A DNA stretch of 64,000 bases from Lachnospiraceae bacterium 3-1. Lineage in GTDB: Bacteria; Bacillota; Clostridia; Lachnospirales; Lachnospiraceae. The position numbers were made by a program, and so were the translations under genes. Positions 34,859 to 45,094 of this stretch are shown in pieces (the stretch's first letter is position 1; each line of letters opens with the position of its first letter). Under the pieces are notes generated by a model. The model was given only the letters and a program-made list of their open reading frames with translations. It searched no databases and had not been told where the DNA came from. The DNA lies in the NCBI GenBank assembly GCA_000403255.2, contig KE159573.1, positions 57,236 through 121,235 of the forward strand. Direction: 5' to 3'.

Positions 34859-37174
34859 CTACTCCTGCACCAATGCCACACGCAGCACCTGTTCCATACT
34901 CTCCACAAAAACAATTTCCAGCCCTTTTTTGATTTCCTGGGCAATTTCTGCCACATCAGGCTCATTTTTCTTTGGTACACATATGGTCTTAATTCCAGCA
35001 TTTTTAGCTGCAAGAATTTTTTCTTTCAATCCGCCAATGGGAAGAACTCTTCCCCGAAGAGTAATTTCTCCCGTCATAGCCACATCCTTACGCACCTTCC
35101 GCTTTGTAATGGCGGAAAGCATTGCTGTTGCCATGGTGATTCCTGCAGAAGGCCCGTCTTTTGGCACTGCACCTTCTGGAATATGAATATGAATATCCCA
35201 TTCCTTGAAAAATTCTTTTTCAATCTTGTACACTTCGCTCACAGAACGAATATAACTAATACCGGTTTGGGCAGATTCTTTCATCACATCCCCAAGCTGT
35301 CCCGTAAGCTGAAACTCTCCCTTTCCAGGCATAATATTCACTTCAATTTGAAGGGTATCGCCGCCCACGCTTGTCCAGGCCAATCCACGCACAATCCCAA
35401 TCTCATCCGCTTCATTTATCAAATCATAATTGTACTTTTCTTTTCCTAACAGCTTTTCCAGGCTATTTTCTGTTACTTTTACGTTCTTTTTGTTTTCTTT
35501 GTAAATTACACGAGCAGCTTTTCTACAGATTTCTCCAATCTTACGCTCCAGATTACGTACGCCCGCTTCTCTAGTATAACCACGAATTAATTTTTCTAAG
35601 GCCCGATTGCTGATGGAAAGCTGTCCTTCCTTCAAACCATTCTTCTCCATCTGTTTGGCAATGAGATGTTCCCTGGCAATATGAGCTTTTTCATTTTCCG
35701 TATAGCTGCTGACCTCTATAACCTCCATACGATCTAGCAATGGTTTGGGTATGGTCTGCAAAGAATTTGCCGTAGCAATAAATAATACCTCTGACAAATC
35801 CAGTGGAAGCTCCACATAATGATCCCGAAATTTGCTATTCTGTTCACTGTCTAAGACTTCCAGCAAAGCGGACGCAGTGTCCCCTTTATAATCACTGCTG
35901 ATTTTATCAATCTCATCCAACAACATTAGAGGATTGCGAACCCCAGCATTTTTTAGTCCATTGGCAATCCGCCCTGGCATGGCTCCTACATAAGTCTTCC
36001 TATGTCCGCGAATCTCTGCTTCATCCCGGACACCGCCCAGACTGATCCGCACATATTTTTTATCCAAAGCTCTTGCCACCGACTTGGCAATACTGGTCTT
36101 TCCAGTACCAGGAGGTCCCACCAGACAAATAATCGGACTATCCCCTTTCTTTGTCAGGTTCCGTACCGCCAGAAATTCCAGCATACGTTCCTTGACCTTT
36201 TCCATCCCATAATGATCTTCATTCAGGATGCGCTCTGCATTTTCCAAATTTTTATTATCTTTCGAGGCTTTATTCCAGGGAAGCTCCAAAAGCGTCTCAA
36301 TATAACCTCGAATTACCGCGCTTTCCGAAGAGTTCAAAGAAACATTTTTAAACCTCTCAATTTCTTTCTTCAGCTTTTCCTTAACCTCTTTATCTGCTTT
36401 TAGTTTTTTACACTCTTCCTGATAATGCTCCCCTTCGGATACGGTATTATCCTCGCCTAATTCTTCCCGAATTAGCTTTAACTGCTCCCGCAGAATGTAT
36501 TCTTTCTGATTCTTATCTACCTTTTCCTTTACTTTTGTCTGAAACTCTGTTTTAATTTGAATAATATTAATCTCATTCAGCAAAATAATCATCAAGGTCT
36601 CGTATCGTTCCTGCAAAGTATCTGCTTCTAAAATCTTCTGCTTCTGCTCATACCCAACTGGAAGATTATTGCCGATATGATCTAATAGCTTCTCCAAATC
36701 AGAAATCTCTGTCATCTGCTTTAACAATTCTTTTCCCGGTTTGGGATTCAACAGGCAATAACGGCTAAAGGTCTCACGAATCCCTCGGATCATAGCCTCC
36801 TGAATTTCCACTGGAAGCAGTTCTTCTTCCTTTTTCAAAGGTTCTACCCCTGCCAAAAGATACTCTTCTAATTCCAGCATATGCAAATGAGCACGTGTTT
36901 CTCCTTCTACCAACACACGTACTACGTTATTCTGCAACTTAATTACCTGCTTAATCACTGCAATAATTCCAACCGGATATAAATCTTCCAGCTCCGGCTC
37001 GTCTTTTTCAATATTTTTCTGGGTCACCAAAAACACCATCTGATCATCCATCATGGCTGCCTCCAGCGCCCGCACAGACCTGCTTCTACTTACGTCAAAA
37101 TGTGCCACCATACCGGGGAGTATGGTCATTCCCCGTAGTGCCACTGTCGGAATTTTTCTATAATCTTCCTTCAT
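34859..37174 (-). CDS. lon: ATP-dependent Lon protease
   Basis: Lon degrades misfolded and regulatory proteins in the cytosol. The 771-aa chain has the N-terminal LON domain (~7-205), a coiled helical part, an AAA+ module with Walker A GPPGTGKTS and Walker B LMLLDEIDK, and the C-terminal serine protease with catalytic Ser in PKDGPSAGITM and Lys in GGLKEKILAA. GAGGAGAGAGAG precedes ATG. It lies 11 nt after clpX in a compact proteostasis operon (tig-clpP-clpX-lon-engB). Confidence 0.98.
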   Translation of the reverse strand: MKEDYRKIPTVALRGMTILPGMVAHFDVSRSRSVRALEAAMMDDQMVFLVTQKNIEKDEPELEDLYPVGIIAVIKQVIKLQNNVVRVLVEGETRAHLHMLELEEYLLAGVEPLKKEEELLPVEIQEAMIRGIRETFSRYCLLNPKPGKELLKQMTEISDLEKLLDHIGNNLPVGYEQKQKILEADTLQERYETLMIILLNEINIIQIKTEFQTKVKEKVDKNQKEYILREQLKLIREELGEDNTVSEGEHYQEECKKLKADKEVKEKLKKEIERFKNVSLNSSESAVIRGYIETLLELPWNKASKDNKNLENAERILNEDHYGMEKVKERMLEFLAVRNLTKKGDSPIICLVGPPGTGKTSIAKSVARALDKKYVRISLGGVRDEAEIRGHRKTYVGAMPGRIANGLKNAGVRNPLMLLDEIDKISSDYKGDTASALLEVLDSEQNSKFRDHYVELPLDLSEVLFIATANSLQTIPKPLLDRMEVIEVSSYTENEKAHIAREHLIAKQMEKNGLKEGQLSISNRALEKLIRGYTREAGVRNLERKIGEICRKAARVIYKENKKNVKVTENSLEKLLGKEKYNYDLINEADEIGIVRGLAWTSVGGDTLQIEVNIMPGKGEFQLTGQLGDVMKESAQTGISYIRSVSEVYKIEKEFFKEWDIHIHIPEGAVPKDGPSAGITMATAMLSAITKRKVRKDVAMTGEITLRGRVLPIGGLKEKILAAKNAGIKTICVPKKNEPDVAEIAQEIKKGLEIVFVESMEQVLRVALVQE

Positions 37175-37185
37175 ACTCTCTCTCC

Positions 37186-38445
37186 TCAGGCAGACTTTGA
37201 TTTGCTCACACTGCCAAATGCAATCTCCACTTCCTGATCATCTTCCACGGCTGCTCTTGTAATATTGCAATGAGTAATGGATTCGTCTGACGGTACGCGA
37301 TACATCAAATCCATCAATACTTTTTCCACAATTGCCCGAAGCCCTCTGGCTCCTGTTTTTCTCTTTAAAGATTTTTCCGCAATCGCTTCAATTGCATCTT
37401 CCTCAAAGGTTAGGGAAACTCCATCCAATTCAAACAATGCCTCATACTGCCGAATCAGAGAATTTCTAGGCTCTTTTAAAATACGTACCAAAGCATCTTT
37501 ATCCAATGCTTCCAATGATACCGTTACCGGAACACGCCCAACAAATTCTGGAATTAGACCAAATTTCACAAAATCCTGAGGCAATGCCTGTTTTAAGATA
37601 AGTCCTAGGTTTTTCTCACGCTTATCAGCAATCTCTGCATTAAATCCCATAGACTTCTGATCCATTCTATTTTCTACAATTTTATCTAAACCTTCGAATG
37701 CGCCACCGCAAATAAACAAAATATTGGTGGTATCAATCTGAATCAATTCCTGCTGAGGATGCTTTCTTCCTCCCTGAGGGGGAACGCTGGCTACGGTTCC
37801 TTCCAAAATCTTCAAAAGAGCCTGCTGCACACCTTCTCCAGACACATCCCGGGTAATAGAAGGATTCTCTGATTTTCTGGTAATCTTATCAATCTCATCA
37901 ATATAGATAATGCCTCTTTGCGCACGTTCAATATCATATTCTGCTGCCTGTATAATCTTAAGAAGAATATTTTCTACATCTTCACCAACATAACCAGCTT
38001 CTGTCAATGCTGTAGCGTCCGCAATGGCAAAAGGCACATTCAAAATCCGCGCCAATGTCTGAGCTAAAAGAGTTTTCCCACATCCTGTAGGCCCAAGCAT
38101 CAGAATATTACTTTTCTGCAATTCCACACCAAGATTCACTGGCGCAAGAATCCGTTTATAATGATTATACACTGCAACAGAAAGAACCTTCTTCGCTTCC
38201 TCCTGTCCAATTACATATTCATCCAAAAAGGATTTTAACTCCACCGGCTTTAAAAGATTAATTTCTTCTACCTCCGGCTCCATCATTTCTTCCTCTTCTA
38301 ATTCCTCTTCTATAATTTCTGCACAGATATCCACACATTCATCACAGATATATGCGCCATTTGGCCCTGCAATCAATTTACGCACCTGCCCATCTGTCTT
38401 TCCACAAAAAGAGCAGCGAATTCTATCATCCATCCTTCCGGCCAT
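37186..38445 (-). CDS. clpX: ClpX unfoldase
   Basis: ClpX unfolds substrates for the ClpP protease. The N-terminal zinc-binding domain has CSFCGK...CDECVDIC (four Cys), followed by Walker [13 protein letters not shown], Walker [11 protein letters not shown], the GYVGEDVE pore loop and the IGF-type loop region. The length is about 419 aa. ATG at 38445 is preceded by GGGGTGAAGAA; an upstream ATG at 38466 would add seven residues with no binding site. It lies about 116 nt downstream of clpP, with a hairpin in the gap. Confidence 0.97.
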   Translation of the reverse strand: MAGRMDDRIRCSFCGKTDGQVRKLIAGPNGAYICDECVDICAEIIEEELEEEEMMEPEVEEINLLKPVELKSFLDEYVIGQEEAKKVLSVAVYNHYKRILAPVNLGVELQKSNILMLGPTGCGKTLLAQTLARILNVPFAIADATALTEAGYVGEDVENILLKIIQAAEYDIERAQRGIIYIDEIDKITRKSENPSITRDVSGEGVQQALLKILEGTVASVPPQGGRKHPQQELIQIDTTNILFICGGAFEGLDKIVENRMDQKSMGFNAEIADKREKNLGLILKQALPQDFVKFGLIPEFVGRVPVTVSLEALDKDALVRILKEPRNSLIRQYEALFELDGVSLTFEEDAIEAIAEKSLKRKTGARGLRAIVEKVLMDLMYRVPSDESITHCNITRAAVEDDQEVEIAFGSVSKSKSA

Positions 38446-38523
38446 TTCTTCACCCCATTCTTCCATTTTTCTATTTCAGATTTGAAAATCTCCCGAAACA
38501 ACTTATTCCATCTATATTCCTAA

Positions 38524-38551
38524 GGGACAGTGGCAATTTGCGCGCTGTCCC
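38524..38551. terminator. Hairpin between clpP and clpX
   Basis: GGGACAG pairs with CTGTCCC (7 bp). The T-run (CTTTTT) lies on the plus-strand side, opposite to the direction of clpP and clpX, so on the transcribed strand it has no U-tract. It may be an mRNA-processing or stabilising hairpin that sets the clpP/clpX ratio rather than a full terminator. Confidence 0.5.
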
Positions 38552-38561
38552 CTTTTTGTTC

Positions 38562-39146
38562 TTACTTTCTATTTGTAATTACACCATCAATTAAACCATA
38601 CTCTTTGGCTTCCTCTGCAGACATATAATTATCACGCTCTGTATCTGCTGCAATCACGTCATATGGTTTTCCAGTATTCTCAGACAAGATTGTATTCAAT
38701 CGTTTCTTCGTCTTTAAAATATTATCTGCAACTATCTGAATGTCGGTTGCCTGACCCTTCGCTCCACCTGAAGGCTGATGGATCATAATCTCTGCATTTG
38801 GAAGGGCAAAACGCTTCCCTTTGGTTCCTCCTGCCAGGAGAAAAGCTCCCATGCTTGCCGCTAATCCGATACAAATCGTCTCTACATCACATTTAATATA
38901 GTTCATGGTATCGTAAATTGCAAGCCCTGCGGTTACTACGCCGCCTGGAGAATTAATGTATAAATGAATATCCTTTCCCGGGTCTTCTGATTCCAAAAAC
39001 AAGAGCTGGGCAACCACAAGCCCGGCAGTCGTCTCATTGACCTCTTCTCCCAGAAAAATAATCCTATCTTTCAATAACCTTGAATAAATATCATAGGATC
39101 TTTCTCCTCTGCTGGTTTGTTCAACGACATAAGGTACTAAACTCAT
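38562..39146 (-). CDS. clpP: ClpP protease
   Basis: This 194-aa serine peptidase forms the tetradecameric chamber used by Clp[20 protein letters not shown] is the classical start and supports ATG at 39146, with GAGGAGG 8 nt upstream, over the longer frame from 39185. The catalytic triad is visible as Ser in [12 protein letters not shown], His in [13 protein letters not shown] and Asp near the C-terminus in [10 protein letters not shown]. It follows tig closely and precedes clpX. Confidence 0.97.
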   Translation of the reverse strand: MSLVPYVVEQTSRGERSYDIYSRLLKDRIIFLGEEVNETTAGLVVAQLLFLESEDPGKDIHLYINSPGGVVTAGLAIYDTMNYIKCDVETICIGLAASMGAFLLAGGTKGKRFALPNAEIMIHQPSGGAKGQATDIQIVADNILKTKKRLNTILSENTGKPYDVIAADTERDNYMSAEEAKEYGLIDGVITNRK

Positions 39147-39195
39147 TCCATATTCCTCCTCATTTCCAAATTCTGGCATGAGCACTAAGGAAGGC

Positions 39196-40488
39196 TTATT
39201 CTTCCTGCTCTTCTGCCTTCTCTACAATCAAGTCAACTGCTTTTTGGATTGCCAGATCCTTCTTCATATTTTCCCGTTCACTCTCTGGGAAGAGCTCTTT
39301 GAGCTTGTCAACCTCCATGCCATACATTTCAGCCATTTTTCCAATCTCAGCTTCCACATCTTCTTCAGACACTTCAATCTTCTCAGCTTCTGCGATCGCC
39401 TCTAAAATCAGACCAGACTGGATTCGCTTCAATGCATCGGGTTTCATCTGCTCCATTAGCTTCTCTTTTGTCATGCCTGTAAACTGCATATACTGTTCCA
39501 TAGACATCCCCTGCTGTGCAAGCCTATTTGCAAAGTCATCCATCATATTTTCTGTCTGTGTCTCTACCATGGCATCTGGAATTTCCATCTGGGAATCTTC
39601 AATGATCTTCTCAATAATCTCATTTTCTCTTTCCCGTTTTACTTCGGCTTCCTTACGCTCAACAAGCTTCTTCTCAACACTTTCCTTGTATTCTGCAAGA
39701 GTATCAAACTCTGAAACATCCTGTGCGAATTCATCATCCAGTTCCGGAAGCTCTTTTGCCTTGATCTCATTAATTTTAACCTGGAACATTGCTGGTTTTC
39801 CTGCCAGCTCTGGCGCATGATAATCCTCTGGGAATGTAACATTCACTGTTACCTGATCTCCCGTATTCTTACCGATTAACTGTTCCTCAAATGTATCAAT
39901 AAAGGAATGGGAACCAATAACCAGAGAATGATTCTCACCCTTGCCACCTTCGAATGCTTCCCCATCGGTAAAACCTTCATAATCAATCACTGCTGTATCG
40001 CCGTCTTCTATTGCCCGGTCTTCCACAGTAACCATTCTTGCATTGCTTTCTCTTTCTTTCTCTATCTCAGCCGTAACCTCTTCTTCTGACACGGCAACCT
40101 CTGCTTTCTTCACAGAAACTCCCAGATATTTTCCAAGGGTAACTCCCGGCTTCACTGCAACTTCAGCAGTAAAAATAAAACTTTTTCCTTTTTCTAATTG
40201 TTCCACGTCAATGGTTGGACGAGAAACAATTTCCAATTCTGATTCTTCAGCCGCCTTCGGGTATTCTTTGGAAAGAATAATATTTACTGCCTCTTCATAA
40301 AAGATTTCAGGCCCATACATCTTCTCTACCATATGTCTTGGAACCTTCCCTTTCCGGAATCCTGGAAGGCTGATTTTACTTTTTTGTTTCATATATGCTG
40401 CCTGAACTGCTTTTTCTAATTCTTCTGCTGGAACCTCAACGGTAAGTTTCGCCATATTCTTTTCCAAATTTTCTACCTGTACGCTCAT
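39196..40488 (-). CDS. tig: Trigger factor
   Basis: This 430-aa ribosome-bound chaperone and prolyl isomerase has the N-terminal ribosome-binding domain with [19 protein letters not shown] (GFRxGKxP signature), a central FKBP-type PPIase domain around 160-245 with [12 protein letters not shown] and [15 protein letters not shown], and a long helical C-terminal chaperone arm. TAAGGAGGAAG precedes ATG. It is the first gene of the tig-clpP-clpX-lon-engB-znuACB stretch. Confidence 0.97.
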   Translation of the reverse strand: MSVQVENLEKNMAKLTVEVPAEELEKAVQAAYMKQKSKISLPGFRKGKVPRHMVEKMYGPEIFYEEAVNIILSKEYPKAAEESELEIVSRPTIDVEQLEKGKSFIFTAEVAVKPGVTLGKYLGVSVKKAEVAVSEEEVTAEIEKERESNARMVTVEDRAIEDGDTAVIDYEGFTDGEAFEGGKGENHSLVIGSHSFIDTFEEQLIGKNTGDQVTVNVTFPEDYHAPELAGKPAMFQVKINEIKAKELPELDDEFAQDVSEFDTLAEYKESVEKKLVERKEAEVKRERENEIIEKIIEDSQMEIPDAMVETQTENMMDDFANRLAQQGMSMEQYMQFTGMTKEKLMEQMKPDALKRIQSGLILEAIAEAEKIEVSEEDVEAEIGKMAEMYGMEVDKLKELFPESERENMKKDLAIQKAVDLIVEKAEEQEE

Positions 40489-40586
40489 TCTTACTACTTC
40501 CTCCTTAAATATATGTGGTAATCCTTATAACCTTTACCTATTATAAAGTTATAAAGCCTAATGCCCTAACTTACACTCATTTTGAA

Positions 40587-40592
40587 ATTATA
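40587..40592 (-). promoter_or_regulatory. Probable -10 element of tig promoter
   Basis: TATAAT on the minus strand, about 100 nt upstream of the tig start. The -35 is weak at 17-bp spacing. A second TATAAT-like string lies closer to the gene, so more than one start site is possible. Confidence 0.45.
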
Positions 40593-40643
40593 GCACACTC
40601 CTAATAAAAATACCAGTATTTTTTTCAAAATATAAACAGCAGG

Positions 40644-41344
40644 GTAACAGTTCAGCCCTTTCAGCTTTCTACATTGCTTTATTCAAAGGATTCTTCGATG
40701 TAAGAATAAAAATATGGATGGGAACTTCTATTGTTTTTTACAAATTTTCCTGTTTTCACTTCCACAAGGAAACGCGGCTGGATTTCTAGTATTTCCAGTT
40801 CCAGGGATGGAAGGATGCTATTAATTCCCTCCAATTCAAACTCGGTTTTTCAGCCGATGGAAGGATATCGAGGGGCGGGGCTGTTTTCCTGAGATTCGGA
40901 AGTCCTTCGTATGTTTTCCTTGCCAGCGACAGAGAAGCCCCAATGGGTATGCCGGGCTGACCTGTTTGAAGGACTGCTGCGCCAAGCCTTTTGAGTCTTT
41001 TCTATTCTATGGGGCAGTCCTGAGTTTCAGCCGCATACCCAAATCGAAGGGGCTTTTGGCGCTGTTAGGAAAACCAGAAGGGCTGTCCGTGAAGAAAAAC
41101 AGCCCCGCCCCTTGATAATTTTCCACGCGGCGAAAAACCTCTAACAGTGAAATTGGAGGGAATACACTTCTTCCATCCCTGGAAGCAGGAAATACACGAA
41201 ATCCACCGAATGTTTCCTTTTTTGGAAGTGAAAGCAGGAAAATTTGTCTCAAATATGGAAATACCCATCCATATTTTTATACTGTCAGTATGAAAATCCT
41301 TGGAATAAAGCTCTATTTCAGAGCTGAAAGGGCTGAACTGTTAC
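40644..41344. repeat. 701-bp foldback (long inverted-repeat) element
   Basis: The ends are GTAACAGTTCAGCCCTTTCA at the left and its complement at the right. The similarity does not stop at the ends: the two ~340-bp arms match along nearly their whole length. Examples are TATGGATGGG, AAATTTTCCTG, CTTCCAGGGATGGAAG and AGGGGCGGGGCTGTTTT on the left, each mirrored on the right, up to GGACTGC/GCAGTCC near the centre. It would fold into one giant interrupted hairpin. Only short, unconvincing ORFs are present. It fills the gap between tig and the TIM-barrel gene and starts 16 nt after that gene's stop. Confidence 0.88.
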
Positions 41345-41360
41345 ATAGCGGGATATGTCC

Positions 41361-42203
41361 TTATGTAACAAAAGGATACAGCGCATGTTCCTGCATATAC
41401 TTTACGGATTTTTTTAAATCTGCAAACTCCTTCACCTCAATTAAAACAGACGGCTTTTTTTCAAAAGAACAAATCCATGTGTGATACACCTCCCATGGGA
41501 AACACCCGTCTCCCACTGCCTGATGCAAATCCGCTTTCCCATCATTGTCATTCACATGTATATGGGAAACATAGGGCTTTAATTCTTTCAGCCATAGTTC
41601 CACTGGACTTCCTGAAATCATTGCATGGGCAGTATCCAGACACACAGAAAAGCGCGGCTCATCCGCCATTTTTGCAGCAAGCTTTTGCAAAAGCCCCGGC
41701 GCATCATCAAACATATTTTCCATAAAAATTTCCTGTTCAGGATAATCCTTAAGGATTTTCCGCCAATACTCTTCATTGCGCAGCAGCCATGTTTCCAGAT
41801 ATGGCTGCAAACGGAAATTTACGATATAGTTTGTATGAAAGATGACTGCCCGAAGGCCCATTTTTCTTGCAATCTCCATGCTTTGACGAATCCTCAAATC
41901 ACTGACCTGAAAGATTTTCCTGTCAATACTATCAATACACACATCAAAAAAGGCTCCATGCAGCGTATCCTTGGAACAATCTCTGCCAAAAGACAAATAC
42001 TTTTTTATCATCTGCTCTTTTTCTGTTTCGTTATCCAAAAGCGAGGGAAGAAAAAAATCATTATATTCAAATCCCATCTGATATTCCTCGGAAAACCTAA
42101 GATAATCCTCAATCTGCTGCAGTCGCGGTATGCAATACAGTTCATACCTTCTTCCCTTTTTCATTTCTCTCATCTCTTTCGTTTGCTCAAATTTATTCTG
42201 CAT
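41361..42203 (-). CDS. Sugar-phosphate isomerase/epimerase-like TIM-barrel protein (AP_endonuc_2)
   Basis: This 280-aa TIM-barrel protein has the metal-ligand pattern of the xylose-isomerase-like/endonuclease IV fold: ENMFDDAPGLL (Glu), CLDTAHAMISG (Asp, His), HIHVNDNDGKADLH (His, Asp, His) and VLIEVKEF (Glu). Cytosolic sugar isomerisation is likely; the substrate is unknown. The start overlaps the cyclase 3' end by 11 nt, so it is translationally coupled to the Fic-cyclase pair. The foldback element follows immediately. Confidence 0.85.
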   Translation of the reverse strand: MQNKFEQTKEMREMKKGRRYELYCIPRLQQIEDYLRFSEEYQMGFEYNDFFLPSLLDNETEKEQMIKKYLSFGRDCSKDTLHGAFFDVCIDSIDRKIFQVSDLRIRQSMEIARKMGLRAVIFHTNYIVNFRLQPYLETWLLRNEEYWRKILKDYPEQEIFMENMFDDAPGLLQKLAAKMADEPRFSVCLDTAHAMISGSPVELWLKELKPYVSHIHVNDNDGKADLHQAVGDGCFPWEVYHTWICSFEKKPSVLIEVKEFADLKKSVKYMQEHALYPFVT

Positions 42204-44160
42204 GGATAATACCTTCTACCGCATAGGTGGGTACCGCATGCCGCTTTCCCTTTAATGTATATTCTCCAGCAAAACGTGTTTTTATCCTTCCCCGCAGCCG
42301 CTGCATCATCTCCCGGCTGATTAAAATCTGCCCGGATGACGCGGCCCCTTCCAGTCTGGCAGCAGTATTTACGGTATCACCAATGGCTGTATAATCCATA
42401 CGCATCTCACAGCCAATATTCCCAATAACTGCCTCTCCACATTGAATTCCAATGCCAAAGGTTACCTGCTTCCCATATTCCTTTTTGCACATTTCATTCA
42501 GATTAGAAGCCTTACCACACAACTCCAAGGCCGCGCACACGGCCCGAAATTCATAGTCCTCCAGATCTATCGGCGAATTAAACACCGCCATAGCTGCATC
42601 TCCAATAAACTTATCCAAGGTTCCCTGATACTTTGCAATAACCTGGGCCACAAGCTCTAAATATGCATTTAGAATTTCAACAATCTGCTCTGGTGGAAGA
42701 CTTTCTGACAAAGAAGTGAAGCCGCGGATATCCACAAAGAGAACCGCAATATCCTTGCTTACCACACCAATATGAGCTTCAATCCTCCCATCCTTTCCCA
42801 AGGCGGTAATGATATTTTCATCCACGTATTTCTTAAAAACACCCTCCATTGCATACTGATTCTGAATGGCAGCAAAATAGCGGACCACCATACTATAAAT
42901 CGTAATTACTGTAAACATAATAATGGCAACCAGAATATTCACGTAATAGCCACACAAGTTTACAATCCAGCAAGCAAAAAGCTGTATAACACTCATCAGC
43001 AAAGCAATCACTATGGTGAGTTTGTCAGAGCTGTAAGAAGTTGCAATAAAAAACATTGCCATAAAAAATGCAAAAAATACTGCCATAAAGCCTTTGGACG
43101 CTTCCTGACCTGTGCGCTGTTCCAGCAATGCTTCCAGAATATTTGCCTGCATTTCCAACTCATACATTTGTGTATTACGTTGATTTGGCACACGGAAGGT
43201 CATATCCTCAGTAAACTCTCCAACCAGTACAATACAATCTCCAAAAGCGGTAGGGTCTATTCTCCCTTCCAATACATCCACAAAGGAATATGTGGTATAT
43301 TCCTGACTTCTTTTGGAAAAGGTAAATTGAAAGGACTGATCCTCCTCCAGTTTTGGAATGGTATATTCTTTTCCCCGGTTATCCCGATGCATTTTATAAA
43401 TGGCTGTTGCAAAGCTGTCTATCTTTGCACCGCCCATTTGGACACTAAAAAAGGCGCCTCGGACAAAACCATCCTCTGAGTCTTTGGTGCTGTTGGCAAT
43501 TCCCACTGTAACCTGGGCAAAGAGTTGGTCAAAGGGCTTCCTTATCTCCTCAATCCGTCTCTCCCCCATCACCCCTGTTTCCAATGGCTTTCCAATGGCA
43601 GACTGGCCTGCTGTCTGAGGCTGCCTGCCATCCTTAGTATTCTCATCCAGCACAGCATGGGCACTGAAACAAATATTTTTATAATCACTGCATGCCTCAA
43701 CAAGAGCCTGATCTCCCTTGGGATCCTTTTCTTCACTGTAATCCAAATCCAATCCAATCACACTGGGGGTATTGTCTTCCCATTGGTTCAGCTGCCGGAT
43801 CAGCTTTGCGGTTTTTTCCCTGGACCATTCCTCATATTCACCATATTTTTTGACTGTTTTTTCATCAATAGAGATAATCCTAATATATGAATTGCTTTGC
43901 TTACGGGCAATCATATGATAAATGCCGTCGCTGACCCAATGGTCTGCTTCCTCCAACACACCACTGTAGCTTAACACGCCAGTAATCAGCCCAAATACAA
44001 GGGCCCCGATAAACATATGCTGCATTCCGATCAGGCGGTTCCACTTTTTCGCGCTTTGTCTGGCCTTCCGCCTAATTACAAGTCTTTCTTCCTTTGTCCT
44101 TTCCATTACCTGCTGCCGGAATCTTTTCAGCTCTTCTTTTCCTTTATTCAAAGATTTCAT
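42193..44160 (-). CDS. CHASE2-domain adenylate cyclase (class III)
   Basis: This 655-aa membrane sensor has one helix near 48-68, an extracytoplasmic CHASE2 domain (~70-340, with IRIISIDEKTVKKYGEYEEW and VIGLDLDYSEE), then three closely spaced helices (~355-425) and a cytosolic class III cyclase domain. The metal Asp residues are in VDIRGFTSL and FIGDAAMAVF, and DKFIGD (Lys) with MDYTAIGDTVN (Asp) are the residues that select ATP over GTP. All catalytic residues appear present, so it should make cAMP on an external signal. It overlaps the Fic gene by 17 nt and the TIM-barrel gene by 11 nt. Confidence 0.92.
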   Translation of the reverse strand: MKSLNKGKEELKRFRQQVMERTKEERLVIRRKARQSAKKWNRLIGMQHMFIGALVFGLITGVLSYSGVLEEADHWVSDGIYHMIARKQSNSYIRIISIDEKTVKKYGEYEEWSREKTAKLIRQLNQWEDNTPSVIGLDLDYSEEKDPKGDQALVEACSDYKNICFSAHAVLDENTKDGRQPQTAGQSAIGKPLETGVMGERRIEEIRKPFDQLFAQVTVGIANSTKDSEDGFVRGAFFSVQMGGAKIDSFATAIYKMHRDNRGKEYTIPKLEEDQSFQFTFSKRSQEYTTYSFVDVLEGRIDPTAFGDCIVLVGEFTEDMTFRVPNQRNTQMYELEMQANILEALLEQRTGQEASKGFMAVFFAFFMAMFFIATSYSSDKLTIVIALLMSVIQLFACWIVNLCGYYVNILVAIIMFTVITIYSMVVRYFAAIQNQYAMEGVFKKYVDENIITALGKDGRIEAHIGVVSKDIAVLFVDIRGFTSLSESLPPEQIVEILNAYLELVAQVIAKYQGTLDKFIGDAAMAVFNSPIDLEDYEFRAVCAALELCGKASNLNEMCKKEYGKQVTFGIGIQCGEAVIGNIGCEMRMDYTAIGDTVNTAARLEGAASSGQILISREMMQRLRGRIKTRFAGEYTLKGKRHAVPTYAVEGIIHAE

Positions 44161-45025
44161 CCCAATTGATATGCTCTCCTAGATTTTCATTTTGTTTTTC
44201 CAATACCTCATAAAAATTATCATATACGGTCTTTAACATATATTGAATCAATGGCGTAACATCAAATAAGCTATTTTCACTTTGATCCAACGCGTGATAA
44301 TACGCCTCTTTTGTTTCGTTTACCGTTTTACTCAAGGTCAGGGAGCTGAAATTTTCAAGACCAGACCGAATAAGGAAATCTGTTGAAATTAACCTAGCAA
44401 TGCGTCCATTTCCATCCCGGAACGGGTACATATACACAAAATAAAAATGCAGCGCCGCCATTTTTATATAAGGATTTTTTATATTCTCTCCATGATAAAA
44501 CTCGAAAAACTGCTTCATACAATAATCCAGCAATTCTACCTCTGGCGCATGGCGCATCTTAGTCTTTTCCGTTGTGCGGAATCCTGAATCATCACATACG
44601 CCGTCTGTGAGAATATTCCATAATTGGACAAGAGTATCCATATCCCTCTTTTGACTTACGTTCAAATACTTCACCGCCCGATATGTATTCAACACCATCT
44701 TATCGCCTTTTGCGCCCGTACGCTTTGCCCGAAATACCTCAGAGAGCTCTTCCTGGGTGGTGTCTAGCCCTTCAATCCTGCTTCTGTAAAAGGATTCTTC
44801 CTCAATTGAAATTTCTGTGTCAATATCAGTAACAGAAATATTACCATACATTTTATCAATTTCCTGTAAAAGCCTCTCTGGAATATCTGCTGGGCACCAT
44901 GTTAATGGATTTCCCAAACCATCTCGGATTGGCAGGGGTTCTAACTTCTGTGCCCTCTCCGCTAAAATCATTGCTGACTTCTCATCACCGAACGCTGCCT
45001 TTTGATCTAATTCCTTATAATTCAT
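44144..45025 (-). CDS. Fic-domain protein with His-to-Tyr active-site change
   Basis: This 293-aa Fic/DOC-fold protein has an N-terminal helix with YRSRIEGLDTT, close to the inhibitory S/TxxxE(G/N) motif of class II Fic proteins (Glu85). The core shows YMYPFRDGNGRIARL, where the family has HPFxDGNGRxxR. The catalytic His is replaced by Tyr200 (codon TAC, 44426-44428), while the anion-hole Gly-Asn-Gly-Arg part is intact. AMPylation would need that His, so the protein may have lost transferase activity, use other chemistry, or act as a binding module. It overlaps the cyclase start by 17 nt. Confidence 0.9.
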   Translation of the reverse strand: MNYKELDQKAAFGDEKSAMILAERAQKLEPLPIRDGLGNPLTWCPADIPERLLQEIDKMYGNISVTDIDTEISIEEESFYRSRIEGLDTTQEELSEVFRAKRTGAKGDKMVLNTYRAVKYLNVSQKRDMDTLVQLWNILTDGVCDDSGFRTTEKTKMRHAPEVELLDYCMKQFFEFYHGENIKNPYIKMAALHFYFVYMYPFRDGNGRIARLISTDFLIRSGLENFSSLTLSKTVNETKEAYYHALDQSENSLFDVTPLIQYMLKTVYDNFYEVLEKQNENLGEHINWDEIFE

Positions 45026-45094
45026 CTTATTTGATTCCTCCTACCCATAAAATTATCCTTCTGTTTCGCCTGCACTTTCGCTGGCTCCATGATC

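Noticed and set aside
41007..41268. Small minus-strand ORFs inside the foldback element
   Set aside because: They lie wholly within one arm of the inverted repeat, lack ribosome binding sites and resemble no known protein.
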